From Pieris napi (Eukaryota; Arthropoda; Insecta; Lepidoptera; Pieridae), in contig NC_062247.1 in NCBI RefSeq assembly GCF_905475465.1, forward strand, positions 5,642,001 to 5,706,000: a stretch of DNA of 64,000 nucleotides, given 5' to 3'. Each line of letters opens with the position of its first letter. Position 1 is the stretch's first letter. Made by a program: the position numbers and the translations under genes. Below are positions 38,316 through 50,300 of the stretch, piece after piece. The notes under the pieces were generated by a model that did not search any database, had not been told where the DNA came from, and saw only the letters and a list, made by a program, of their open reading frames with translations.

Positions 38316-41300
38316 CTATTTATTAGTTACGATAAATAATCATAAATCGAAACTGACAAGTTTGTGTTAAGCTTTAATGCATGATGCAATATATATTTAT
38401 ACTAGCTAACCTGGCAAACGTCGTTTTGCCATGTATATCATTTATAATAAAAAATAGGGGTTGATCGTAGAGGGGTGAAAGTTAGGGGTCGTATGTATTT
38501 TTTAATGCTGTACCATAAAAAATATCTAAAAATAAAATATTTAGGTGTGGACTACCCTTAACATTCAGGGGAATGAAAAATAGATGTTGTCCGATTCTCA
38601 GACATACCCAATATGCACACAAAATTTCATGAGAATCGGTCGAACCGTTTCGGAGGAGTTTAACCACAAACACCGCGACACGAGATTTTTATATATTAGA
38701 AGATAAATAGGCCTGTATATAGGACTATATATATAGTTTTTAAATACACAGTTAGATATCATCAAAACAGGTTTGTATATATTAATACATATATGATTAA
38801 GTTTTTTTTAATAAATATACATAGCAAAACACATTTTAAAAGACAATGATTGAAGCTTCTGTCAATATACACCCACAGCTTCTCTGTAAGTATTGAGTAA
38901 TGTAACTGCCATAACAAGTTAAAACATAAATGTACTTACAAGCCGTCGGAAATATCTGCGAACCTCGCTGGAATGCGAGTATGGAAGCGATTCTTTGTAT
39001 TATTTGTAAATTTGTAAATAATTTGAATTTTAAATAATGTAAATAATAAGTATTTGTAAATTTCAAGTAGGTACAAGTATCAATAAAAATAAGTACACAA
39101 ATAACATATTTTTTATTTTTACATCTTCAATTTTTTTGCTATCTCTCCAGTTTGTATGACGTCATTAAGCCAGGTTCGCAGATATTTCGATTCGACAATA
39201 CTTTACATACCTTACAGGTTAACTGTGACTGTTACAAAATTTCAATGTGAGGTTTTTATACAGTGAACAAGAATCCTAAGAAGACCACACACAATTTAGT
39301 GACAAAACATGCAGTGCTACACTTTTAATCTTGCTAGCTACAGAGCGTCATAAATATTTTTTGTGAATTAATTAGAGCCTATACTGATTTAATGTGGCGC
39401 GAATCTTACCCATTAAGACGCTGTCAATTTTCTTAAATCGGGTTATGTTTATTAGATAAATGAAAATACCTTTCAATATTAGCTTTAAAGATTTTTAATC
39501 TGGTTTTATTTCTTCTATAAATTTAAGAAAATTCATTACATTGTGTAATAAATATGTGTTATTTAGAAGTACTTCATCGGTCAAACTTCTATTGACAAAC
39601 ACTTCCAGCCTAAGATTCGAGCCACAAAAATTGATATTTAGGTAAATAGACACCTATAAATTGAAATTACCTATTTTGTATACACTCAAATCTCGCTGCA
39701 GTTAAATTTCGATGACAGCACAACCTTACCGTTAAAAGAGGAATTTTTTTTTCATATCGAATTACTCCCGAATTCTATACTCAAAGTACCAACGAGCATC
39801 GAGTCTTAGACGTTTATAGCTTGTCAATAGATAATTTAAGTTAACGATATAACTGGATAAAGAACCCGGCAGAAATTGCTGCAGGAGATTCAAGATACTA
39901 TATTCCTACATAAACTTCTAATGTTGATTATTGGAAGCAATATTATTTCAGACATTTCATAAGTTTTATATTGTATGTAACATATGTAAACCGAGTGTTA
40001 ACTTATTACAGTTGATAGACGTAATTTTAATAAAAACAATGTATAAGGGAGTGAGGTATGCGCCTATCAAATGTACTAAGTCAACACATATATCTAGTTA
40101 GTACCTTAGTTCGTACGTAACTTAGTATGTTAGCACGCACCGGAGTCGTTTAGCGCCGTCTGCGAACAACAATCTACTGCAATTTCTTTTACCTTTCCCA
40201 ATGTTAAATAAGACAAGCAGACCAGTTCAATATTATGGCTGTTACATCACCCAAATACACAAAAGCTCACACATATTATTCGGTTAAAAAAAGTAAAGAT
40301 TGCAAGATTTAAGTTGACCAAATTAAAGTTTTTGTCCATTGAATCAAAACCGATAGTTAACATATTAGTTATGAGTTACCATATGCCTCTATTAAACATT
40401 CTAAAAATGTTTTGGATTTATATATATAGCTTCATATTAGAAGCATCCCATCGTTTGTTACTTAAGAATTAGGTCAAAGATAAATACAATTTATTTTAAC
40501 AATAATTATAAGTCAAAAAAATATTTAAACAGCAATTTTACGAAAACAAATATTATGAGGCCATTATGGTAACCCTTTAATATGTAGGATAAAAAGTTAA
40601 TTGAAACGAAGATTAAAGCCCAAAGCCCAACAAATTCATTTGATGACCGCACTGTGGATTTTACCGCACATAATGCCAAAACCTCAAGTAATTTTTATCG
40701 TAAGAACACAGTGCGACCACTTCACAGGCGGTTCAAAATCACAGCACACTTACGTGGGAATAAGTGGTGCGGGCAAGCCACCCCCTGGAGCGGGGCGGCC
40801 ACCAGGTGGTGGTGGGGCGGAGCCTCCGGGCCGAGAAGGCAGCGGTGGCGCAGGCCTACCCGTGCCTCCGGCCGGTGGGGGCGGAGCGCCACGCTGGCCT
40901 AACGAACCTGGAAATGCATTTTAAAGCTAACGTTTAGGCATGAATTAACATTGTATTGATTATTTAAAATAAAGGCAAGTGGAGAAACAACGTTATAAAT
41001 ACCTTAACTAAATAATTAGAAAAAGTCTAGATTAGAAAATAATATTAAGAAAGTTGGACTGACAGAAACCCTTAATTGGAACGGAACATCTGAGATTTTT
41101 CACGTAGATGTTTGCAAGAGAAAAAAACTACTATCATTTATTATGTTTGTCTAAAGACTCATTGCAATAGCGATTAAATATAAAATTAGTAGACGAATCT
41201 ATCGGAAAATAATGCGCTAAATTGTAGGCAAACTGTACATGCAGGTACGGATAAAAATTTAAGAAGTTAAAAAAAGAAACCTAAGATTCATTAACCTGCT

Positions 41301-44300
41301 TGTTCATGAACACTAAATCAGTCTACAAAATTTGCACTTTTTCAACTAAAGTTCTCATTCATTTCTTTCTGTTAGTAGTAGTAAGTTAATGCTGTGTGTT
41401 CTATAGTGAGAGAATATTTTTTTTTATATAGAACAGGGGGCAAACGGGCAGGAGGCTCACCTGATGTTAAGTGATACCGCCGCCCATGGACACTCTCAAT
41501 ACCGGAGGGCTCGCGACTCCGTTGCCGGCCTTTTAAGAATTGGTACGGTCTTTTCTTGAAGGACCCTAAGTCGAACAATTTTAAGTGATATATATCACAA
41601 ACATCGCAGCAGTAGATACTTACTCTGTTGCTGGGGCGCAGCACGCCTTGGTCCACCTGGCGATGGAGGCGAAAGCCGCGGGTTCGAGTCCAGTCTGCTC
41701 TCTAACCAGTCGTTCTTGACGGGTGGAGGAACAGGTGTGCTCACAGTTGCCATGGAGACGTCCCCAATGATCCTCAATGCTTCCTTGCACGCATGGTACA
41801 TGCGCAGCATCTCCTCGCGTTTTAGGGCCTCTTCGGGGGATTCTTCCATCATTTGTGACTGGAATTTTAATAGTGTTGCCCAAAATCGGTCTTGGTCTTG
41901 CAGTCTTGGTCTTGTTCTTGTGTTTTTGCAAGACCAAGACCAATACCAAGACCGCCTTATTATAGCAAGACCAATACCAAGACTGAACCCTGCAAGACTT
42001 GAGCAAGACAATACCTAAACCTGCAAGACTCTTGCGTCTTGCAGTTAAGACAAACTGAGATTTGGGCGTTATTAAGTAGGTATTTGGTTTCAATCCCGAT
42101 TTTGAGAAACGTTCCCCAGTATCAAAACCGTAGGTATCACAAATCATAACACTAAACTAAGGGCTGCATTTGTATTTGTAATTGGCAACGTGCCGCTCGT
42201 CTGAAAGCACCCTGAAACGTATTGTATTGATTAGGTAGGTAAGTACTTATTATATTTCAACAATTTATTAAGTAGGTAGCGTGTTAATGCTCACAAATCT
42301 GTTCCCTAATAACTTTCTAGCAAAGTTCATACCTTGTAGGTATCTACCTATAATAATATGTTATGCTTGTTTATGTCTAATGTGCAGATCTAACGTTAGT
42401 ACTTGTAGGTTGGTATGTGCTTAAAATTATAGTTAACAAAATTATATAAACATCATGTAGGTGTGAAACTTATGTTTCAAAGTTTATATTATTCTTCTAT
42501 TTAGCAAAATTTAAAACTAACAGCGAGTCGAGTAGGTCTAGTAACAGTTTCTACGGCAGCCAATACTATGGTACAGACGCCAGCACATCAAGCTACTACA
42601 ATCTATCAAATTTTCAATCAACAGATTTTCAAGTTTATCGCTAAAGAATTAAGGTTCAAAGTTGATTGGGGAAATGTGACGTTCTGCGAATAAACTGTTG
42701 GTCGGTCGGTGTATTAAATAGGTTAGTTATTTGATAATTTACCGACAAAGACGCGGTTTGCAACAAGTGTAACACAGCATTTGACACTGAGCGCCGCATT
42801 CGCCGACAAAGAGTACGGACAGAGGCACACAAATTTTTACCTACTTTGGTAGGGTTGGTATAGGAGTATAAAATTAAATGACCTTGAAGATGTCCCAGCA
42901 GTAGGTAGGTATAAATTGAATGCTCTGAGTTTTTTTTATTTAAATACATTCTCACACTGGCTTGAATTCGAACACTACAGCGTTAAAAGCTGTCGGGCGA
43001 GATGATAATTAATAACTAAGTAGGTATTGCATCTATTGAATTGCGAATATTTTGATTTCGAAATAATCATTGTTAATATCGGTAAATGATAGATAGTGAG
43101 TGATACCTAGGTACTAAAATGTGAGCAGCAAGATTGAAAAGTGTATATGCCATGTCAGTGCTTTCAATAAGTTTATTTTAAAAAAGCTCTCTAGTAAGAT
43201 TTAGAGTTTACCATTCAATTACACACAACATATTATTGAAAAACAAAAATTATGAAAAAGATATTTAGACTGAGTACTTAGGGTCGATTCGACCAAACAA
43301 GAGTAAATCTTAATCTTAGAATAAATCGTCAGTTAATCGAGAGTAAATAAATTTTACGTTTTACCAACTACAAATTCTAAGAATAGTGGGCTTATTCGGG
43401 AATTTCAACTATACCGCCGTTTCGCACGGAATAACAGCTATTCCTAGAATAATTTAATGGCGTCAGTCAGTCCAATCAGCTGATTTCTGTCATTTCACAA
43501 ATATTTATTCTGTGTTTTAATTTCAAGTCAACGCAACGCACTAAATTAATAGTCTGGCATTGTATAATGAAACGTTTAAACAATTTATTATTTATTTATT
43601 TATTTTTAGATTTTTTTATTTTCTATAATATTAGAATGAAATTCAACTAGGCTCAACAGAAGTTCCTTTTTAGACGAAAGCCTCAAACAAACAAGAAATA
43701 AAAACTTTTTGTTGTCGTTTGACACCTGTTAAAAGCTACTTTTTCACACTATAATACGGCAAAATCGAGTTGACATGATGTATGCTCTTACACTGTCCCG
43801 TTGTAGAACAACATTTATTTGCCGAGTTTTATTTTCGTTCACCATTTTCTTGCTATTCGCGTATTGTTATTCCTAGCGCAATTATACTATCGATTACGTG
43901 GACAAACGACTATGGATTTACTCGAGATTAAAATCATGGAATAGATTATTCTTGGTATAGTTACTCGTGAATAAATTGAAGTTTGGTCGAATCGACCCTT
44001 AGGAAATTAGTAGAAAAAATATTCTATCGTGGATACCTAGTTATTAAAAAGTGGATAAACGTTGTGTTTACTTAATTTTATTTTTCTGTGCTAATGCCAA
44101 CATTGACAACCCCACCAAAATAGGTAAAAATTTAGTCCGCTTCTAGACTTTGTGTTGCCGCCGTCGCTTTCATGTCAAAGGTCGCCGCCACTGCCCATGT
44201 TCTAAAGAATAAAATAAGTTTCCGGGTGCTCAGAACGGACGCAAATAGATTATGTTGTCCTCGCAAGGAAGAATGTAGTCGTAAGGATAGGTAGATTTTA

Positions 44301-47300
44301 TAAAAATTGTTGTAAGTAATAAAAATATACCTAGTTTATATTATTACTAGCTGGCCTGGCGAACATCGTACCGCCTAACAGTCGATTCTTTATTTGTTTA
44401 AAATACTTATTCTGCTATTCGGGACACCGGTCTAGCTAGTAAGATAAAAAAAGAAAATTGATAAGACAACAAATACATTATGTCAAAAAATAAAAATTTC
44501 CTTCCCGGAACCCCTCCACTAACACTTGAACTTTATGCTATGGTATTAAAGTTCAAATTCACTTTTAAGTATTATTACGAATATTTTGTATGGGAATATA
44601 GAAAAGTGTTGTTTTTAGACTGATTCACTCAATTTTATTTTAATTTTTCTCCGTAAGAACCATCTTCGTACTTCAAGGTATATTATTTAAAAAAATCAGA
44701 CAAATCGGTCAAACCGTTTTCATGTTATGTCGTGACAACGGAAAACGGGTTTCATTTTTATATATATAGATTACCTATTATACCTTTTTAAAGGACATTG
44801 CACTGCAAAATTGGAAGTGGGTGATTTTAACAAACTTGAAACGTGGAAAAGCTCCAAATATGAGCGACGTCATATTGCTTTACGCATTTTGTTTTAAAAT
44901 CATCGAGAATTGCAGTGTCGGTTTATCAACTTCTATCGTACCTACTCTAGTAGCGACTATTGTCTTCAGCGATGATTTACTAAATAAATAAAAATAATCG
45001 TCGTGTAGGTACGACGATTATTTTTCTAAGGAATACAATTTTGTTGTAGTAGGTACCTACATAGTTTCTTACTTACACATACTTTAACGACAGTACCTAC
45101 GTAGCAAAGCGCGCCAGTCACGAGTACGACAAATTGCCTAAAAAATGTACCTACGCACATTGTAATGAAATCTGCTAATCTCAACACAATGCCTGTAGCC
45201 TGCCTGCTTTTATTGGTTGATGAACATTGTACATTGGTGAATGCTCCAGGATAGCCCGCAAGCCCCCACAAATAGCAATAGGCAAATAGGTATTTGCAAG
45301 TCTTGCGAGACTTGCGAGACTCTTGCTGCAAGATCAAGACCAAGACCAAGACTGAGAGCGCAATACCAATACCAAGACCGAGACCAGGTGTATTGACGCA
45401 AGACAATACCAAGACTGGCCTAAGTCTCGTCTTGGTCTTGCATTTGGGCAACACTAAATTTTAACAAACAATAAGCAAAAACCAGTTAAAAGTCAATAAA
45501 AAAGTATCTTGTCAATTAAAATTAAGTATTTTTTACTTTTTATCACGACACCTAATAACCATACAAATCAAGATAAAAAAATTCAACCATCCCCAAATAC
45601 CAATCTAATATAAAAATTCTCGTGTCACGGTGTTTGTGGTTAAACTCCTCCGAAACGGCTTGACCGATTCTCATAAAATTTTCTGTGCATATTGGGTATA
45701 ACTGAGAATCGGACAACATCTATTTTTCATCCCCCTAAAGGTTAAGGGTAATCCACCCCTATTTTTTTTTTTTTTTAGATAATTTTTTTTTAATGATGCA
45801 TTAAAAAATACATACAACCCCTAATTTTCACCCCTCTACGATCAACCCCTATTTTATATTATAAATGATAAACATGGCAAAACGACGTTTGCCGGATCAG
45901 CTAGTCATATATTATTTAGTCATAGATATTAAAAATGTATAATACCTGGTCACCAGACGCGTATAAATGTGCGAGTAGCTCCCCATTAATGAAGTCTTTG
46001 GCATTATTTATGATCATCATCATGATTGTCTTCGGCACCAGATCCCTTGTAGTCTTTGTCACTATACGCATGTAGGAATCAACCAGGTTTCTGATTGTCT
46101 CCACTTGCCTCTCCAATTGAGGGTCCATGCTGCTTGTCCCACTCGAATCTGAATTCTGAAAGCAATCCGCGAGTACAATTAAGATTTATAGCGATACAAA
46201 TATGTGTTAGGTATATATGTAGCGTGGTACAGCGTTGTGTTCGTCATATTGCTTTAATTTAGTTTTTTTCAATGTTAGCTGATTTAAAATCATTAAAAAA
46301 TATAGTATTTTTGCTTATGTGTTTGTTAATCATTTATGTCCATTAAGAATCAGAGTAAGTGTATAAGCACAGAGTAGTCATAACAAACTACAATACAGAA
46401 AAATCACGTTACTTTTACTACGAAATCTACAACTGTTTTTGAAGTGAAACTTCTTTATCGGGGTTGGAAAAAAATTTAGTGTAACATTTTTTCGTTACGC
46501 GTCACATGTTTCGGTTACGCGTCACATTTGACCGTTACGCGCGGCTTTTTCTTGTCCCTACCACGGTTGATTCAAAGAGATTCTAAACCATTAATAACAA
46601 AAATGTATAATAACGACAACAATGATCCCTACTAAAAATTCTATTACAATTTATGAAATTCTGTAATAATCTTAGTGGTAATAAGGTAAAATGAAATAAT
46701 TGTATTATTTGTATTCAAGTCTGTGATATTAAGAGCCTTTTGTTAAACTTTATCTAATTTAACTTTATTTAACAAATTTCTGTAAAGTTGCATATAGATA
46801 ATTTTTCGAAAAATAAGGTCATAAAGAAGTTTCACATCTAACGTGTGTACACTAGTACACGCACATTTTTTTATTTAAAAACAAACGAAATCAATTTTTT
46901 TTATTAACTGTTTATGGTCCTCAATCGAAAGCAGAGCAGGCAAAAGTATGCGAAGTGTAAAGGGCACGTACGTAGTCACATACGCTACGAAATTAAAATA
47001 GAAGCGGGGCACCTGGCTAGGCTAAGATGAGACAAGGAACAAACGAGTCGCACCGTGTAAAATGTCATAGGCAAACTCCGCAAAAGAAAGATTCGAAGTA
47101 CGTTGGGAGATGTGATTACCGGACAAATATAACTTCTTCTTAGAGGTTTTCTTTAATGATGAGATTTATTAATTAGTTTTAGATTTACTTAACAAAATAT
47201 ATCGTTTTTTGAAGTAATTTTAGGGTAAATTTTTTTTAATTAAAGGCATTTAATTTAGCCTCCCAAGTATGATTGTTATCGCAAAAATTAATATTACAGC

Positions 47301-50300
47301 TTACAGTAGGCAACAACAAGACTTCTACTTAATATTTTCTCATAGCATTCCATAAACTCATTGAGCCTTAGAAAAACCTGTACTACCAAATGCTGTTGTA
47401 ACCGCCCAATTCGGTTAAAAAGCTAATCTTAATAATTCACACCAATTTTCATTCCATGTGAGGTGAAGTTTTGTTTGCGTATAAAGTTAGGTCATTTCTA
47501 CAAGCTATATTTTTTCGAAATTTGTCTAGTCCGTGTTAGTTTAACATGCATTAATAAGCATTTTGCGAATGGTTAATCGCTACCGTTTTCTGACGCAAAT
47601 CCCGCTAAAATAAAATACTATTCAATTAATCGACATAAAAAATTTATTAGACGAGTATTTATAATTGAAATAATATTTTATTTGTGTTTGAATTGTTTCA
47701 CAGGCCTTCATGCTATGCAAAACCCAAAAATTACCCGGATTCCGTTTAAAGCCACTAAAATCAAACACTGCAATTGTTTGAAAATTGACTTACATTTTCT
47801 TTTCGACCCGGGTAAGGCAGAATAAACTAAAAATAAGAATATAATGCCAATAAAAAATAATCAAGAAATTAAAAAAAAACACACTTTAAAAAACATATGT
47901 ACCGAATTTGTTATTTCGACAATACCTTTTATTTAGTGGATATTAGAAAGACAACACCTATTACACAAATGAATTAAATCTTGAGCTGTTAAAAACATTG
48001 CCGTCTCATTTAAATGTCTAATATAAAAGAGACAGCTATATTTCAAATTGCTCCCAATATAAAGAATGCAAAATGAGACTAGCACACAGTTAGAAACACG
48101 GCCAAACCAACTACATCAATTCTACTTCTAGCGGTAAGAATGTGCGTATGTATGTAAGTAGCTGAAAAACTGTCGACTTACAGTCCTCTTGATTCGTATA
48201 CAGAAAACAATGAATATATGTTAGTAACATGAATTGTGTGCGCTATTAACAATTGTTAAGCCGATATAACAAACCTCGGTTCCATCACCCTGTATCGCAT
48301 GACAAAATAATACATCATTGTATATCATATATTGAATAAATTAACGAATATTCAAGACACATTTGTACATACATACCACAATATTTAAAATTAATAATAA
48401 TGATACAAGACATACGTACGGACGTACATTACGGACGTAAAAATATATGTCAAGAATGTATCAAATAGCAGAGACGGGCTTACGCCAATTTGAAACTTAC
48501 TCGTTTCTCTTTAAGATAGCATCATAAGGGAGCGTTCAAGTATTACGTCACGCTTTTTTTTTGAGATTATTGACCCCCCCCCCCATGTAACTCGCCGTAA
48601 CGTTTTTCAGTACCCAAGTAGTACCTAGTAAAACGTTTCGTGACCACCTAGTGACTCTTTAGTTACTATTGTGTGGTTTAAGTCGAAAAAAATATTAACA
48701 ATAACGCGTAATTTAATCCCCGCCCCGCATCGTAACGTTTTACAAAAGGCCCCCCCCCCCCCACAAATACGTTACGTAATACTTGAACGCTCCCTAAGTA
48801 AAATATAATTTTAAGTGTGAAAAGGTTTATACTATATAAAATTAAAATGTGTCTTGATTTAATATATCATTTTAAATACACAAATTACAAATATAAAGCA
48901 ATATTATGCTATAAGCGAAATCTATGGATAAGAAATTTTAAAAGGAAAAGACAGGCAAGATTAAACTCATATTATTTTAACTTCTTACCTCATCCCCGTT
49001 AGCCGCTTCCGAGGTCTTCTCTGGGTAGACACCGGCTCTGAGGAAAGACGCCTTCCAAGAGTCTACGTCATCTTGCGTTTCACACGATAACTCGAGTTGT
49101 TTATAATCCTTAGGGAACATACCAGTTAATATTACAGATTAAATTACGTCAAATATTAAATTATAAATTACTTTTAATTCTGATCTTTGGTACCAAACCT
49201 TAATAATTTTTTATGGCAATACAAAAAAGTTTACTTAATAGCGTGCTAGTTTTGTATTGCCAAAAAAGTCCGATTTCTTTCATGAAATTTACTAAAATTT
49301 TCATCGTTTTAAACCCAAAATAAATTTTAAACCTTGTAAACATTCCTTCCTTCAGGGTTGAAGAGCGCGAACATGTGTCGCCGGGACATGAAACCTTGCT
49401 CCAAGTCTCTCAGCTTGAGTCCGTCCAGCGGAAGCATATACTTCTTCTCGCGTTCCTCCTCATCTTTGAACCAGGAGATGCTTTCCGATGTAAGAACGAA
49501 CCAGTAGTCGCGGGAACCGCCTGAAGATTAAAAACATATTTTAGCGGGTTAAAATTTTTTAATTTAAATTTGATTATTTGGTCTTAGGTCCATAGAGTTT
49601 CAACAGAAAAATAATGGATCAAATCGAACCCGTATATCCCAAGGTTAGCGCGTAGGTTCTTTGCTTGTTTATAGCCGTTCACAGCAAGTACGATCGTTTA
49701 AATCATCGTAACCGATATTCCGAAATTCATAATAAATAAATGCAATATCTGACCCATAACTTTTCTTGAAATAAACAAAATGGTACATAATAAATTATTA
49801 CCGTATCGCCAAAATACCTTTCATAATTCCCAAATTGTGTATACACATGTATCCTTTTCTAATAACCTGATTACCAAGCGCCCGGTGACCGGACTTGGCC
49901 GCATTCTCAGATTGATTTTGTGCGCTGCAAACAAATTATCAATATAAACTAAAAATAGGTTTCACATTGGAATAAATCGCGTGTAATTACTAGAATATAC
50001 TCGCCCGTGGTCATGCAGGCTGTAAAACACGCCGATTATATTAATAATGTTAAATAATATGTGGCAATAGGATCTACTTAAAATATTGCCCCATATAAAA
50101 ACGAAATTAGTTACAACAGTTTTAAAGTACTATACAACATTCTGCCAAATTGGATTTAGTTAAATCAAAATAGGTCCATTTCGTTTTTATGAATATGGAG
50201 ATTGGACTTGTATTCTAAAACATATAACTCTTCAATCCACATTAAGATTGATTGACATTTGAACAGATACAGTACTGAGTGGACTTTTATTTTGATATAT

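Noticed and set aside
41595..42147. Minus-strand open frames of 138 and 175 codons and plus-strand frames of 100 and 62 codons
   Set aside because: The real coding part is shi exon 14 (41624-41858) in the 138-codon frame. The rest reads through repeat DNA or in the wrong frame.
45026..45454. 142-codon minus-strand frame
   Set aside because: Its N-terminal part is the CAAGAC repeat translated (alternating L, V and G) and the rest is intron. No relation to known proteins.
38402..45904. First read as RTE-type SINE or LINE 3' ends
   Set aside because: The TC start, 3' hairpin, CTAG end and A/T insertion context fit Helitrons better, and there is no poly-A or TSD.
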